Shown here piece after piece: positions 10,613 to 20,604 of a DNA stretch of 35,234 nucleotides. The number at the start of each line of letters is the position of its first letter. The stretch's first letter is position 1. A program made the position numbers and the translations under genes. Origin of the DNA: Bacteroidota bacterium. Lineage in GTDB: Bacteria > Bacteroidota > Bacteroidia > Bacteroidales > JACABE01. Below the pieces are notes generated by a model, which saw only the letters and a program-made list of their open reading frames with translations, searched no databases and was not told where the DNA came from. Where the stretch lies: assembly GCA_013377005.1 (NCBI GenBank), contig JACABE010000036.1:1-35234 (forward strand), in the 5' to 3' direction.

Positions 10613-11395
10613 TTATTTATTTATAGTTGATAATACGTTTTCAATTTCTTCAAAACTTGATAATATTTCCGCTTTTCCTTTTCTTACCACAACATTATGC
10701 TCATAATGAGCTGATGATAATCGGTCGGCAGTTCTAATGGTCCACCCGTCGCGCTCTTGTATGATATTTCGTAAGCCTAAATTAATCATAGGTTCTATTG
10801 CTATAACCAAACCCGTTTGTAATTTCATACCTGTACCCTGTTTTCCATAATTTGGAACTTCTGGTTTTTCATGAAGTTTTCTTCCAAGTCCATGTCCTAC
10901 AAGATCTCTAACAACAGAATAGCCTAGACTTTCAACATAGCTTTGTATTTCAAATCCAATATCCCCAATTCTTTTGCCTTCCACTGCTGCATTAATACCT
11001 CTATAAAGAGATTCTTTAGTAGCTTCCATAAGCTTAAGTTTTTCTTCTATTACATTTCCAACTGCAAATGTATATGCCGAATCTCCATAAAACCCATTTT
11101 TCAAAGTACCGCAATCTAAAGAAACTATATCTCCGTCTTCTAGTATTCGTTTACTTGGTATACCGTGAACGACTTCATCATTTACAGATATACACAAAGT
11201 ATGTTTAAAACCATTATAGCCTTTAAATCCTGGGACAGCTCCATGACTTCTTATGAAATCTTCAGCCATCTTATCAAGAAACAAGGTTTCAACACCTGGT
11301 TTAATATGTTTAGCAATTTCTGCTAAGGTTTTCCCAACAAGTAAAGAACTTTCTCTTAATAATTCTATTTCTTCCTCAGTCTTATAATGAATCAT
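10613..11395 (-). CDS. map: methionine aminopeptidase, type I
   Basis: A 260-residue cytoplasmic metallopeptidase that removes the initiator Met from new proteins. All five metal ligands are visible in family order: Asp94 (VSLDCG), Asp105 (YGDSAYTF), His168 (GHGLG), Glu201 (IEPM) and Glu232 (YEHNV). His77 (EVVHGIP) is the usual substrate-contacting residue. There is no N-terminal zinc-finger extension, as expected for short bacterial type Ia enzymes. The gene begins 20 bp after secY and precedes infA by 11 bp. Confidence 0.97.
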   Translation of the reverse strand: MIHYKTEEEIELLRESSLLVGKTLAEIAKHIKPGVETLFLDKMAEDFIRSHGAVPGFKGYNGFKHTLCISVNDEVVHGIPSKRILEDGDIVSLDCGTLKNGFYGDSAYTFAVGNVIEEKLKLMEATKESLYRGINAAVEGKRIGDIGFEIQSYVESLGYSVVRDLVGHGLGRKLHEKPEVPNYGKQGTGMKLQTGLVIAIEPMINLGLRNIIQERDGWTIRTADRLSSAHYEHNVVVRKGKAEILSSFEEIENVLSTINK

Positions 11396-11415
11396 GCAAC
11401 TTAATTTATTCAGAA

Positions 11416-12777
11416 TTATGCACTCATGCCTGTTGCAGTTCTTCCTTTAATTCTGCCTGATTTTGTTAATCCATCATAATGGCGCATTAACAAATGACTC
11501 TCAATTTGTTGAAGTGTATCTAATACAACACCAACTAAAATAAGTAACGATGTGCCACCATAAAACTGAGCAAATTGAGAATTAACACCAAATAATCTAA
11601 CAATTGCAGGCATAATAGCAACAAAAGCTAAAAATAAAGAACCAGGTAACGTTATTCTAGACATTACTTCATCTAAGAATTCTGCAGTTTTCTTTCCTGG
11701 CTTAATACCAGGTATAAATCCGCCATTCTTTTTCATATCTTCAGCCATTTGGTTAGGGTTAATTGTAACAGCAGTATAAAAATATGTAAACGCTACAATC
11801 ATTAAACCAAATACAAAGTTATACCAAAAACCGTTAAAGTTTGAAAATACAGCTACAAAACCAGATAAAGATTCTGAAGCAGCAAAACCAGCTAACGTAA
11901 TAGGTATAAACATAATAGCTTGTGCAAAAATAATAGGCATAACCCCTGCTGCATTAACCTTTAATGGAATGTATTGACGAACACCACCATATTGCTTGTT
12001 CCCAACAATTCTCTTAGCATATTGTACAGGAATTTTACGAGTACCTTGTACCAATAAAATTGTGATTAAAATTACAAGAACCAACACAACTAATTCAACA
12101 AGGAATATAACTAAACCACCACCTTGTTCTTCCATTCTAGAGATAAACTCACCAAATAGAGCAAAAGGTAATCGTGCTATAATACCAACCATAATCAACA
12201 TTGAAATACCATTACCAATACCTTTATCAGTAATTTTTTCGCCCATCCACATAACAAATAATGTTCCTGCAATTAAAATTACAACTGAGGAAATATAGAA
12301 AAACATTGTTGGAGGAGTTCCATTAAAAGGAGTTATTGCAGTTGGCATATTTCCTAACTGATGAACTAAATTTGCTATATAACCTGGAGCTTGAAAACCA
12401 GTAATCACGACAGTTAAATACCTAGTGAGCTGATTAATTTTTTTACGTCCGCTTTCTCCTTCTTTTTGAAGTTTCTGAAAATAAGGTATAGCCATACCCA
12501 ATAATTGAATTACTATAGAAGCAGAAATATAAGGCATGATACCAAGAGCAAAAACTGAAGCATGAGAAAATGCTCCACCAGAGAACATATTCAACAGACC
12601 TAATATTCCACCACTCGTTTGGCTTTTTAATGCACCCAATTGGTTTGGATCAACACCTGGTAATACAACATAGGAACCGAAACGATAAATCAAAACAATA
12701 CCAATAGTATATAATATACGCTTGCGTAGTTCTTCAATTTTGTAGATATTCTTTATTGTTTGTATAAATCTTTTCAT
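11416..12777 (-). CDS. secY: preprotein translocase channel subunit SecY
   Basis: A 453-residue inner-membrane protein with about ten hydrophobic segments, the pore of the Sec translocon. Visible family features are LRKRILYTIGIVLIYRFGSY (TM1), the plug region with GGILGLLNMFSGGAF, GIMPYISASIVIQLL (TM2), the cytoplasmic loop KRIVGNKQYGGVRQYIPLKV, GVMPIIFAQAIMF (TM7) and the NPNQMAEDMKKNGGFIPGI loop. It is 9 bp after rplO and 20 bp before map. adk, often found after secY in other phyla, is absent here. Confidence 0.98.
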   Translation of the reverse strand: MKRFIQTIKNIYKIEELRKRILYTIGIVLIYRFGSYVVLPGVDPNQLGALKSQTSGGILGLLNMFSGGAFSHASVFALGIMPYISASIVIQLLGMAIPYFQKLQKEGESGRKKINQLTRYLTVVITGFQAPGYIANLVHQLGNMPTAITPFNGTPPTMFFYISSVVILIAGTLFVMWMGEKITDKGIGNGISMLIMVGIIARLPFALFGEFISRMEEQGGGLVIFLVELVVLVLVILITILLVQGTRKIPVQYAKRIVGNKQYGGVRQYIPLKVNAAGVMPIIFAQAIMFIPITLAGFAASESLSGFVAVFSNFNGFWYNFVFGLMIVAFTYFYTAVTINPNQMAEDMKKNGGFIPGIKPGKKTAEFLDEVMSRITLPGSLFLAFVAIMPAIVRLFGVNSQFAQFYGGTSLLILVGVVLDTLQQIESHLLMRHYDGLTKSGRIKGRTATGMSA

Positions 12778-12786
12778 GTATCTGAG

Positions 12787-13233
12787 TTATATAGTTGTTG
12801 CTACACCACCATTAGCTTCAATTGCTTTTTTTGCAGTTGCTGTAAAAGCATGAGCAGTAACCTCTAATTTTGCTTTTAATTCGCCTCTGCCTAAAATTTT
12901 CACTAAGTCATTTTTAGAAATAAGACCATTTTCTTTTAGAATTTCTAAATCAATAACTTGAATATCTTTAGTCTCTGCTAATCGTTGTAAAGTATCAATG
13001 TTAATACCATTATATTCTTTACGATTGATATTTTTAAAACCAAATTTTGGAACTCTTCTATAAATAGGCATTTGACCACCTTCAAAACCAATTTTTCTAG
13101 AATAGCCAGATCTTGATTGAGCACCTTTGTTCCCTCTTGTAGAAGTACCACCTTTACCTGAGCCTTGACCTCTTCCTATTCTCTTGCATGATTTTACTGA
13201 ACCTCTTGCCGGTTTAAGATTACTTAAATCCAT
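12787..13233 (-). CDS. rplO: 50S ribosomal protein L15
   Basis: A 148-residue 23S rRNA-binding protein. It shows the typical Gly-rich basic start (LKPARGSVKSCKRIGRGQGS and GKGGTSTRGNKGAQSRSGY), the FEGGQMPIYRRVPKFGFKN motif and a globular C-terminus with LIKGRGELKAKL-like sequence (ILGRGELKAKLEVTAHAFT). It lies 27 bp after rpmD and 9 bp before secY. Confidence 0.98.
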   Translation of the reverse strand: MDLSNLKPARGSVKSCKRIGRGQGSGKGGTSTRGNKGAQSRSGYSRKIGFEGGQMPIYRRVPKFGFKNINRKEYNGINIDTLQRLAETKDIQVIDLEILKENGLISKNDLVKILGRGELKAKLEVTAHAFTATAKKAIEANGGVATTI

Positions 13234-13260
13234 AATATCTTAATAGTTAATCGTTTAATA

Positions 13261-13440
13261 CTAAATTTCTTCTACTATCAATAAATGTTTAACTTTATTG
13301 ATCATTCCTTCTACTTGCGGAGTTAATTCTTTTTCAACCACTTGATGCATTCTTTTTATTCCTAATGCAACCAAGGTACGTTTTTGACGTGCTGGTCTAT
13401 CAATACCGCTTTTGATTTGTTTTATTTTGACTTTTTTCAT
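13261..13440 (-). CDS. rpmD: 50S ribosomal protein L30
   Basis: A 59-residue protein found by hand translation between rpsE and rplO. It reads MKKVKIKQIKSGIDRPARQK, then RTLVALGIKRMHQVVEKEL and a C-terminus with INKVKHLLIVEEI. The R(Q/P)xxTLxALGL-like centre, the length and the fixed position in the spc operon identify L30. It is 24 bp after rpsE and 27 bp before rplO. Confidence 0.95.
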   Translation of the reverse strand: MKKVKIKQIKSGIDRPARQKRTLVALGIKRMHQVVEKELTPQVEGMINKVKHLLIVEEI

Positions 13441-13464
13441 TGCTTAACTTTATTTGGTATTTGT

Positions 13465-13983
13465 TTAACCGTTAAAAACTTTGTCTAATTCAATACCACG
13501 CATTTTAGCTATCATATATGGATCTTTAAGTTGAACTAAAGCATCTAAAGTAGCCTTAACTACGCTGTGAGGATTTGATGAGCCTTTAGATTTAGCAAGC
13601 ACATCTTTAACACCAACACTTTCTAATACAGCACGCATAGCACCACCTGCAATAACACCAGTACCAGGAGCAGCTGGTTTAAGAAAAACTTTTGCTCCAC
13701 TATATTTACCAAGTTGTTCATGAGGTAAAGTACCTTTAAGAATTGCAACTTTTACTAAATTTTTCTTTGCATCGTCAACACCTTTCGCAATAGCAGCAGT
13801 TACCTCTTTGGCTTTACCCAAACCATAACCTACTACTCCATTTTCATTTCCAACAACAACAATTGCTGAAAAGCTAAAAGTTCTACCACCTTTTGTAACT
13901 TTGGTTACTCTATTGATACTAACTAATCTATCTTTAAATTCGACTTCGCTAGATTTTACTCTTTTTACGTTTATATCTGCCAT
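13465..13983 (-). CDS. rpsE: 30S ribosomal protein S5
   Basis: A 172-residue protein at the mRNA entrance, involved in decoding accuracy. The double-stranded-RNA-binding-like N-terminal domain has [20 protein letters not shown] and [20 protein letters not shown]. The C-terminal domain has [20 protein letters not shown] and [20 protein letters not shown]. It begins 7 bp after rplR. Confidence 0.98.
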   Translation of the reverse strand: MADINVKRVKSSEVEFKDRLVSINRVTKVTKGGRTFSFSAIVVVGNENGVVGYGLGKAKEVTAAIAKGVDDAKKNLVKVAILKGTLPHEQLGKYSGAKVFLKPAAPGTGVIAGGAMRAVLESVGVKDVLAKSKGSSNPHSVVKATLDALVQLKDPYMIAKMRGIELDKVFNG

Positions 13984-13990
13984 AATAAAT

Positions 13991-14353
13991 TTAGAATTTT
14001 AAACCGCCTTCTCTAGCAGCTTCTGCTAAAGATTTCACTCTACCGTGATATAAATAACCATTTCTATCGAAAACAACAGTATTAATGCCTGCCTCTAAGG
14101 CTCTTTTTGCTATTGTTTGCCCAATTAATTTAGATTTTTCAATTTTTGCAACTTTTGTGTCAGCAAATGATTTCTCCATTGTTGATGCAGTGGTTATTGT
14201 AGTACCCGTTGAATCATCAATAATTTGGGCATAGATTTCTTTATTACTTCTAAAAACAGATAATCTTGGTTTTTCTGAAGTACCAAGAACCACTTTTCTG
14301 ATTCTTTTCTTGATACGAAATCTTCTGAATTCTTTTCTATTCTTTAGTGCCAT
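13991..14353 (-). CDS. rplR: 50S ribosomal protein L18
   Basis: A 120-residue 5S rRNA-binding protein of the central protuberance. Signatures are [33 protein letters not shown] and the C-terminal [20 protein letters not shown] followed by EGGLKF. It lies 29 bp after rplF and 7 bp before rpsE. Confidence 0.98.
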   Translation of the reverse strand: MALKNRKEFRRFRIKKRIRKVVLGTSEKPRLSVFRSNKEIYAQIIDDSTGTTITTASTMEKSFADTKVAKIEKSKLIGQTIAKRALEAGINTVVFDRNGYLYHGRVKSLAEAAREGGLKF

Positions 14354-14382
14354 CCTTTTAGGATTTTTATTTTTGTTAATTT

Positions 14383-14946
14383 TTATTTACTTGATGCTGC
14401 TTTACCGGCTTTCTTCCTAACAACTTCACCCATAAATCTAATACCTTTTCCTTTGTATGGTTCAGGTTTTCTTAAAGAACGTATCTTTGTGGAAACTTGA
14501 CCTAACAATTGTTTATCATGTGATTTGAGAATAATTGTTGGATTCTTTCCTCTTTCTGCCGTGGTTTCAACTTTTACTTCTTCAGGAAGTTCCATATAAA
14601 TATTATGTGAATATCCTAAAGCAAGTTCTAAAATCCGACCTTCTGCTGATGCTTTGTAACCAACTCCAATAATTTCCTGAACGGTAGTAAAACCTTCGGA
14701 TACACCTTTAACCATATTAAAAATAAGCGATCTATATAATCCGTGTAAAGCTCTGTGTCTATTTTGATCAGTTGGTCTTTCGATAGTAATTTGAGCACCT
14801 TCAACATTAACATTTACCGTAATTGCTGGGTCAACGCTTTGTTCTAATGTTCCTAAAGGTCCTTTAACAGTTACAAGATTCTTATCAGAAACAGTTATTG
14901 TAACTCCTTTTGGCAATTGAATTGGTAATTTCCCTATTCTTGACAT
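14383..14946 (-). CDS. rplF: 50S ribosomal protein L6
   Basis: A 187-residue protein of two related domains near the factor-binding site. Begins [19 protein letters not shown] and ends with the conserved region [20 protein letters not shown] followed by AGKAASSK. The start is 15 bp after rpsH and is preceded by AGAGGAG at a suitable distance, one of the few Shine-Dalgarno-like sites in this operon. Confidence 0.98.
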   Translation of the reverse strand: MSRIGKLPIQLPKGVTITVSDKNLVTVKGPLGTLEQSVDPAITVNVNVEGAQITIERPTDQNRHRALHGLYRSLIFNMVKGVSEGFTTVQEIIGVGYKASAEGRILELALGYSHNIYMELPEEVKVETTAERGKNPTIILKSHDKQLLGQVSTKIRSLRKPEPYKGKGIRFMGEVVRKKAGKAASSK

Positions 14947-14961
14947 TTTATTTCTCCTCTT

Positions 14962-15360
14962 TTAGCTTATGTAACATAAAACTTCACCACCTATATTCTT
15001 GGTTTTGGCTTCTTTATCTGTCATCACTCCATGTGATGTTGAAAGTATTGCAATACCTAAACCATTCATTACTCTAGGCAATTTTTCAGCACCAACATAT
15101 TTTCTTAAACCAGGACTACTAACACGTTGTAAATTGTTTATAGCTGAAACTTTGGTTACTGGATGAAATTTTAATGCTATCTTAATGGTTTGTGGTAAAG
15201 TTTCTTCTTCAAATTTGTAGTTTAAGATATAACCTTTATCAAATAAGATTTTAGTCATCTCTTTTTTTAGTTTTGACGAAGGAATCTCAACAACCCTGTG
15301 TTTTGCCATCACGGCATTTCTGATTCTTGTTAAGTAATCTGCGATAGGATCAGTGACCAT
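14962..15360 (-). CDS. rpsH: 30S ribosomal protein S8
   Basis: A 132-residue primary 16S rRNA-binding protein of the platform. Shows MVTDPIADYLTRIRNAVMAK, IPSSKLKKEMTKILFDKGYI, RVSSPGLRKYVGAEKLPRV and the conserved STSHGVMTDKEAKTKNIGGE near the C-terminus. In E. coli S8 also represses the spc operon by binding its mRNA near rplE; I did not find a site I could support. It lies 36 bp after rpsN. Confidence 0.98.
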   Translation of the reverse strand: MVTDPIADYLTRIRNAVMAKHRVVEIPSSKLKKEMTKILFDKGYILNYKFEEETLPQTIKIALKFHPVTKVSAINNLQRVSSPGLRKYVGAEKLPRVMNGLGIAILSTSHGVMTDKEAKTKNIGGEVLCYIS

Positions 15361-15396
15361 TTTATAATGTATTAAATTATTATTTTTAAAATTAAT

Positions 15397-15666
15397 TTAC
15401 CAACTTGCTTTTGTAATGCCTGGTATCAAACCTGCTAAAGCCATTTCTCTGAAATTTATACGAGAAATACCAAATTGACGCATATAGCCTTTAGGTCTGC
15501 CGGTCAGTTTACATCTATTATGCAATCTAACTGGTGAAGCATTTTTAGGCAATTTTTGTAGGCCGATATAATCTCCGGCTTCTATTAAAGCAGCTCTTTT
15601 AGTAGCATATTTGGCAACTAATTTCTGTCTTTTAATTTCTCTTGCTTTGACTGATTCTTTTGCCAT
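15397..15666 (-). CDS. rpsN: 30S ribosomal protein S14, long zinc-free form
   Basis: The start at 15666 gives an 89-residue protein ([19 protein letters not shown]), the usual length of the long form. An in-frame ATG at 15705 would add 13 residues inside the rplE coding end and has no family support. Conserved parts are [20 protein letters not shown] and the end [14 protein letters not shown]. The CxxC pairs of the zinc-binding short form are absent. There is 1 bp between the rplE stop codon and this start, so translation is probably coupled. Confidence 0.97.
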   Translation of the reverse strand: MAKESVKAREIKRQKLVAKYATKRAALIEAGDYIGLQKLPKNASPVRLHNRCKLTGRPKGYMRQFGISRINFREMALAGLIPGITKASW

Positions 15667-15667
15667 C

Positions 15668-16231
15668 TTATTGTTGTTTATTTTGGTTTTTAAAAGGTAA
15701 TCCAAATTGTTTTAATAAAGCTAAAGCTTCTTTATCATTTGTAGCTGTTGTAACAAAAGTTATATCCATACCACTAATTTTGCTTAGTTTATCAATATTG
15801 ATTTCAGGAAAAATAATTTGTTCTGTGATACCAAAAGTATAATTACCTCTACCATCAAATCCCTTATCATTTATACCCCTGAAGTCTCTAACACGTGGAA
15901 TAGAAACAGAAACTAATCTATCTAAAAATTCGTACATTTTTTCGCCTCGTAAGGTAACTCTAACGCCTACTGGCATACCTTTACGTAATTTAAAATTCGA
16001 AATATCTTTACGAGATTTTGTAGGAACAGCTTTTTGACCAGCTATCATTGACATTTCGTCGATACCATTATCAATTTGCTTTTTATCAGCAATTGCAGAA
16101 CCAATACCTTGGTTTAAAGCTATTTTAACAAGTCTTGGAACCTGCATCGAAGATTTGTACTGAAATTCTTTAATAAGAGCAGGTACAATTTCTTCGCTAT
16201 ATTTTGTTTTTAATCTTGGTATATAACTCAT
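15668..16231 (-). CDS. rplE: 50S ribosomal protein L5
   Basis: A 187-residue 5S rRNA-binding protein of the central protuberance. Shows [55 protein letters not shown] and the C-terminal [20 protein letters not shown]. Its ATG shares one base with the rplX stop codon (TAATG), and GGGGAGG lies a few bases upstream inside the end of rplX, so this start has both a Shine-Dalgarno site and translational coupling. Confidence 0.98.
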   Translation of the reverse strand: MSYIPRLKTKYSEEIVPALIKEFQYKSSMQVPRLVKIALNQGIGSAIADKKQIDNGIDEMSMIAGQKAVPTKSRKDISNFKLRKGMPVGVRVTLRGEKMYEFLDRLVSVSIPRVRDFRGINDKGFDGRGNYTFGITEQIIFPEINIDKLSKISGMDITFVTTATNDKEALALLKQFGLPFKNQNKQQ

Positions 16232-16554
16232 TATTTGATTACCTCCCCTGATTTTATTGAATAACGAACTAATTTTTCTGATTTAGCGTCCAATTTTCTG
16301 CCTATTCTAGTTGCATTGCCTTTGGCATCTACAATCATTAAGTTAGAAATATGAACTGGCGCTTCTTGTTTAACAATACCTCCTTGAGTGTTTTTAGCAT
16401 TTGGTTTGGTATGTTTACTTACTAAGCTAATTCCTTCAACGATAGCAGTGCTGTCTTTAGCATTTACGACAAGAACTTTTCCCTGCATTCCTCTAGAATT
16501 ACCAGCTAGTACCTTTACGGTATCACCCTTTTTTATATGTAATTTAGCGTTCAT
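16231..16554 (-). CDS. rplX: 50S ribosomal protein L24
   Basis: A 107-residue assembly-initiating protein near the exit tunnel. The KOW motif is [20 protein letters not shown], followed by [20 protein letters not shown] and [20 protein letters not shown]. It begins 17 bp after rplN and overlaps the rplE start by one base. Confidence 0.98.
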   Translation of the reverse strand: MNAKLHIKKGDTVKVLAGNSRGMQGKVLVVNAKDSTAIVEGISLVSKHTKPNAKNTQGGIVKQEAPVHISNLMIVDAKGNATRIGRKLDAKSEKLVRYSIKSGEVIK

Positions 16555-16571
16555 ATACTTTTTTTTTAACG

Positions 16572-16940
16572 TTAAAGCACTTCAGGTGCTAATGAAACGA
16601 TTTTCATAAACTGTTTTTCTCTTAACTCTCTGGCAACTGGTCCAAAAATACGTGTACCCCTTAACTCTTCAGTAGCAGTTAGAAGAACTATCGCATTATC
16701 ATCAAATCTGATATACGAACCATCACTTCTTCTAATTTCTTTTTTAGTTCTAACTACTACAGCTTTTGAAACTGTTCCTTTTTTAACGTTGCCTGAAGGT
16801 AAAGCGTCCTTTATAGTAACAATAATTTTGTCTCCTACAGACGCATATCTTTTTCTAGTACCTCCCAGTACTCTGATACACAAGGCGCTCTTAGCCCCAC
16901 TGTTATCAGCAACAATCACTCTAGATTCTTGTTGTATCAT
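16572..16940 (-). CDS. rplN: 50S ribosomal protein L14
   Basis: A 122-residue protein at the subunit interface (bridge B8) that also contacts ribosome silencing factor. Begins [19 protein letters not shown] and shows [27 protein letters not shown] and [20 protein letters not shown]. The length is exactly that of typical bacterial L14. Only 2 bp separate it from rpsQ. Confidence 0.99.
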   Translation of the reverse strand: MIQQESRVIVADNSGAKSALCIRVLGGTRKRYASVGDKIIVTIKDALPSGNVKKGTVSKAVVVRTKKEIRRSDGSYIRFDDNAIVLLTATEELRGTRIFGPVARELREKQFMKIVSLAPEVL

Positions 16941-16942
16941 AA

Positions 16943-17200
16943 CTATTTTGCTCTTTCAATAATTTCAACTAATCTCCAACATTTACTCTTGCTCATTGGT
17001 CTTGTTTCCATGATTTTAACTGTATCGCCTTCGTTACATTCATTTTTTTCATCATGAGCCATAAATTTGGAAGATTTTTTTATAAACTTTCCATATTTTG
17101 GATGTTTCACTTTTCTTTCAATAACAACTGAAATAGATTTATCCATTTTATTGCTAACGACAAGACCTGTTTTTTCTTTTCTTAATGATCTGATTTCCAT
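16943..17200 (-). CDS. rpsQ: 30S ribosomal protein S17
   Basis: An 85-residue OB-fold protein binding the 5' domain of 16S rRNA. Shows [60 protein letters not shown] and [13 protein letters not shown]. It is 26 bp after rpmC and 2 bp before rplN. Confidence 0.98.
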   Translation of the reverse strand: MEIRSLRKEKTGLVVSNKMDKSISVVIERKVKHPKYGKFIKKSSKFMAHDEKNECNEGDTVKIMETRPMSKSKCWRLVEIIERAK

Positions 17201-17226
17201 CTTTTTAAGATTTCTATTTTTAATTA

Positions 17227-17436
17227 TTACGCTTTGGTAATTATTTCGTCCAATTCTCTTTTTCTGAGTTCTGTTAAAATCCTTGCTATAGTTCTACGAT
17301 ATTGAGCTATGACATTTGGATTTTCCAAAGGAGAAACAGCGTGATTCATTTTTAATTTAGAAAGTTGAATTCTTTCTTCGTCTAATCTTTCTTTCAATTC
17401 TTGAGTAGAAAGCTCTGTAATAACTTCTTGTTTCAT
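17227..17436 (-). CDS. rpmC: 50S ribosomal protein L29
   Basis: A 69-residue helical protein at the exit tunnel, close to the binding sites for trigger factor and SRP. Shows [33 protein letters not shown] and [20 protein letters not shown]. It begins 8 bp after rplP and lies 26 bp before rpsQ. Confidence 0.97.
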   Translation of the reverse strand: MKQEVITELSTQELKERLDEERIQLSKLKMNHAVSPLENPNVIAQYRRTIARILTELRKRELDEIITKA

Positions 17437-17444
17437 TTCTTTGT

Positions 17445-17873
17445 TTATATTGATTCTTCAACAAAATCTCTTCTAACCATTAACTTTGTAGCGATTGGTA
17501 GTTTTTGAGCAGCTAGTCTTAAAGCTTCTTTTGCCACTTCAAATGGAACTCCATCAGCTTCAAAAAGTATGCGACCAGGCGTAACTCTTGCAACAAAATA
17601 TTCAGGAGATCCTTTACCTTTACCCATACGTACTTCGGCTGGCTTTTTGGTAATAGGTTTATCAGGAAATATTCTAATCCAAATCTGACCTTCACGTTTC
17701 ATGTAACGGGTTACTGCTTGACGTGCTGCTTCTATTTGTCTTCCTGTAATCCAAGTTTCTTCCAATGCCTTAATACCGAATGATCCAAAAGCAAGTTGGC
17801 TTCCACGTTTAGTGTTGCCCTTCATCTTGCCTTTTTGCATTTTCCTGTATTTGGTCTTTTTTGGCTGTAACAT
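17445..17873 (-). CDS. rplP: 50S ribosomal protein L16
   Basis: A 142-residue protein near the A site, needed for the peptidyl-transferase centre architecture. Begins [20 protein letters not shown] and shows [60 protein letters not shown] and [17 protein letters not shown]. It starts 48 bp after rpsC. Confidence 0.98.
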   Translation of the reverse strand: MLQPKKTKYRKMQKGKMKGNTKRGSQLAFGSFGIKALEETWITGRQIEAARQAVTRYMKREGQIWIRIFPDKPITKKPAEVRMGKGKGSPEYFVARVTPGRILFEADGVPFEVAKEALRLAAQKLPIATKLMVRRDFVEESI

Positions 17874-17921
17874 TGCTATTTATATTATAATGTTTTAAAT
17901 TCTTTTATTTGCTAAGACAAA

Positions 17922-18662
17922 TTATCGTCTTTGTCTGTTTTTATTATTGGTGTTATTTGATCTTTGTCTTGAACCACCACCTTGTGGCAATTGTTTTTCC
18001 TTATTAGCATTAGGTGTTGTTGGAACAAGTTCTCTTTTTCCATAAATCAAACCTTTACAAATCCAAACTTTAATACCTATTCTTCCATAAGTGGTGTGTG
18101 CTTCGGCTAAAGCATAATCAATATCAGCTCTCAATGTATGAAGAGGAGTTCTTCCTTCTTTATACTGTTCGCGTCTTGCCATTTCAGCCCCACCAATTCT
18201 TCCTGAAGTTAACACTTTAATACCTTCTGCTCCAGCTCTCATACTTGATGCAATAGAAGTTTTTATTGCCTTACGATATGAAACCCTTCCTTCAATTTGT
18301 CTTGCAACAGTATTTGCAACAAGAATAGCATCTAATTCTGGGCGTTTAATTTCAGAAATATTAATTTGTACTTCTTTATTAGTTACTTTTTTTAATTCTT
18401 CTTTTAGCTTATCAACTTCTTGACCACCTTTTCCGATAATAAGACCTGGACGTGCTGTATTAATTGTAACTGTTACCAATTTTAAGGTACGTTCAATATT
18501 AATTCTTGAAATACCAGCTTTAGATAAACGAGTATTTAAATACTGTCTGATTTTAAAATCTTCAATAAGCTTTGGTTCAAAGTTTTTTCCACCATACCAA
18601 TTAGAATCCCAGCCTCTGATGATGCCTAACCTGCTACCTATTGGATTGACTTTTTGTCCCAT
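17922..18662 (-). CDS. rpsC: 30S ribosomal protein S3
   Basis: A 246-residue protein lining the mRNA entry tunnel. The N-terminal KH domain has the GxxG loop in [18 protein letters not shown]. The C-terminal domain has [40 protein letters not shown] and [20 protein letters not shown]. The last ~30 residues are a Gly/Asn/Arg-rich basic tail ([19 protein letters not shown]). It is 31 bp after rplV. Confidence 0.98.
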   Translation of the reverse strand: MGQKVNPIGSRLGIIRGWDSNWYGGKNFEPKLIEDFKIRQYLNTRLSKAGISRINIERTLKLVTVTINTARPGLIIGKGGQEVDKLKEELKKVTNKEVQINISEIKRPELDAILVANTVARQIEGRVSYRKAIKTSIASSMRAGAEGIKVLTSGRIGGAEMARREQYKEGRTPLHTLRADIDYALAEAHTTYGRIGIKVWICKGLIYGKRELVPTTPNANKEKQLPQGGGSRQRSNNTNNKNRQRR

Positions 18663-18693
18663 TTATAATTTTTTAAAGTGTTTTTACTAATTA

Positions 18694-19125
18694 TTAATTA
18701 TTATCCGTTGTTTCTGCTACTGGAGCAATATTTATTCTGCTGTCAATGATTAAAGTAATATGACTTGAACGTTTTCTGATACGGTGAGCTCTGCCTTGAG
18801 GAGCAGTTCTTATTCTTTTCATTTGCCTTCCGCCATCAACAAAAACTTCTTTTACAAATAAATTACTTTCTTCTATTCTTACGCCTTCATTTTTGCTTTG
18901 CCAGTTAGCAATAGCTGATAATAACAATTTACGTAATTTAATTGCAGATTCTTTTGCGCTAAATTGCAAAATATGTAGTGCTTTTTCAACATTTACACCA
19001 CGGATTAAATCAGCCATTAATCTTGTTTTCCTAGGAGAAGATGGATTATTGGTTAATTTAGCAAAGTATAAAGATTTTTTTGCTTCTTTTTCCTGTTCTG
19101 CTCTGATATGTTTCCTTGATCCCAT
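18694..19125 (-). CDS. rplV: 50S ribosomal protein L22
   Basis: A 143-residue protein whose beta-hairpin lines the exit tunnel. Family motifs are LTNNPSSPRKTRLMADLIRG, NVEKALHILQFSAKESAIKL and the hairpin and end region KEVFVDGGRQMKRIRTAPQG with RAHRIRKRSSHITLI. It starts 13 bp after rpsS. Confidence 0.97.
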   Translation of the reverse strand: MGSRKHIRAEQEKEAKKSLYFAKLTNNPSSPRKTRLMADLIRGVNVEKALHILQFSAKESAIKLRKLLLSAIANWQSKNEGVRIEESNLFVKEVFVDGGRQMKRIRTAPQGRAHRIRKRSSHITLIIDSRINIAPVAETTDNN

Positions 19126-19138
19126 TTCTGTAAATTAT

Positions 19139-19417
19139 TTATTTTTTTCCTTTGTCTTTATTACCTGCGTGACCTCTAAAAGTTCTAGTTGGTGCAAATT
19201 CCCCTAATTTGTGACCTACCATATTCTCGGTAACATACACTGGAATAAATTTATTTCCATTATGAACTGCAATTGTTTGTCCTACAAAGTCAGGAGAAAT
19301 CATTGAAGCTCTCGACCATGTCTTAATAGCTACTTTTTTATTCTTTTCAATAGCATCCAAAACTTTCTTTTCGAGTTTATACTCTATATAAGGACCTTTT
19401 TTTAATGAACGACTCAT
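19139..19417 (-). CDS. rpsS: 30S ribosomal protein S19
   Basis: A 92-residue protein of the 30S head, partner of S13. Begins [19 protein letters not shown] and shows [40 protein letters not shown] and [19 protein letters not shown]. It is 25 bp after rplB and 13 bp before rplV. Confidence 0.99.
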   Translation of the reverse strand: MSRSLKKGPYIEYKLEKKVLDAIEKNKKVAIKTWSRASMISPDFVGQTIAVHNGNKFIPVYVTENMVGHKLGEFAPTRTFRGHAGNKDKGKK

Positions 19418-19442
19418 ACTTAAGTGTTTTTATAAATCTTAA

Positions 19443-20267
19443 TTATTTCTTCCTTGAAACGATGATATATTTATTTGATTCTTTTTTCTTAGATCTAGTT
19501 TTATAACCTTTAGATGGAATACCTTTTCTGGATCTTGGATGACCGCCGGATGATCGTCCTTCACCTCCACCCATTGGATGGTCAACAGGATTCATAACTA
19601 CACCTCTAACGCGTGGTCTGCGACCTTGCCAGCGTGCTCTACCTGCTTTTCCAGATACTTCTAAGCTATGATCTATATTAGACACCATACCTATTGTTGC
19701 TTTACAACTTTGTAGTATCATACGAGTTTCTCCTGATGGCATTTTTACAATTGCATATTTATCATCACGTGACATCAATTGTGCATATGTACCAGCACTA
19801 CGACTTAGTTTCGCTCCTTGTTCAGGACGTAATTCCATATTATGGATGATTGTTCCGAATGGTATTTCACTTAAATACAATGCATTTCCAATTTCCGGTG
19901 CAACACCTTTACCTGAAAGTACAGTTTGACCTACTTTTAATCCGTGAGGTGCTATAATATATCTTTTTTCACCATCAGCATAAAATAATAATGCAATACG
20001 TGCAGTTCTGTTTGGATCATATTCAATAGAATGAACTGTTGCAGGAATATTATCTTTATCACGTTTAAAATCTATAATTCTATATGCTTGCTTGTGTCCA
20101 CCGCCAAGATAACGCATGGTCATTCTACCGGTATTATTACGTCCACCGCTTCTTTTCTTAGGAGCTAACAAACTTTTTTCTGGTGCATCAGAGGTTATTT
20201 CCTCAAATGTACTTATAATTTTGAAACGCTGTCCTGGTGTTGTTGGTTTAAATTTTTTAAGAGCCAT
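19443..20267 (-). CDS. rplB: 50S ribosomal protein L2
   Basis: A 274-residue core 23S rRNA-binding protein needed for subunit association and peptidyl-transferase activity. Shows [40 protein letters not shown] and the strongly conserved [20 protein letters not shown]. The His in DHPMGGGEG is the residue long linked to activity. It starts 9 bp after rplW. Confidence 0.99.
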   Translation of the reverse strand: MALKKFKPTTPGQRFKIISTFEEITSDAPEKSLLAPKKRSGGRNNTGRMTMRYLGGGHKQAYRIIDFKRDKDNIPATVHSIEYDPNRTARIALLFYADGEKRYIIAPHGLKVGQTVLSGKGVAPEIGNALYLSEIPFGTIIHNMELRPEQGAKLSRSAGTYAQLMSRDDKYAIVKMPSGETRMILQSCKATIGMVSNIDHSLEVSGKAGRARWQGRRPRVRGVVMNPVDHPMGGGEGRSSGGHPRSRKGIPSKGYKTRSKKKESNKYIIVSRKK

Positions 20268-20276
20268 TTCTTTACT

Positions 20277-20570
20277 TTATATATTGCTATAAAAATCAAT
20301 TGTTTCTCCTGCAGCTAATGTAACAATAGCTTTTTTAAAGGCGCTGGTTTTACCGCTGATAAGTCCTGCTTTGGTATTTCTCGATTTTGCTTTACCAGAA
20401 TATACCATAGTATTGACTAAGTCAACTTTTACACCGTACAAGCTTTCAACTGCTTTTTTTATTTCTATTTTATTTGCCGTCCTGTTAACGATAAATCCAA
20501 AGCGATTAGTTTTCTTTTCGCTGATGGCTGTCATTTTCTCAGTTATTATTGGCTTTACTATTATACTCAT
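20277..20570 (-). CDS. rplW: 50S ribosomal protein L23
   Basis: A 97-residue exit-tunnel protein that docks trigger factor and SRP. Shows IVKPIITEKMTAISEKKTNR, FIVNRTANKIEIKKAVESLY and VKVDLVNTMVYSGKAKSRN. It is 34 bp after rplD and 9 bp before rplB. Confidence 0.98.
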   Translation of the reverse strand: MSIIVKPIITEKMTAISEKKTNRFGFIVNRTANKIEIKKAVESLYGVKVDLVNTMVYSGKAKSRNTKAGLISGKTSAFKKAIVTLAAGETIDFYSNI

Positions 20571-20604
20571 TTCGTATTAGCTGTTTTGATTTTTGAAAAA
20601 AATA

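Noticed and set aside
15667-15705. Longer N-terminus for S14
   Set aside because: The extra 13 residues are inside the end of rplE, and the family starts at MAKES-like sequence.
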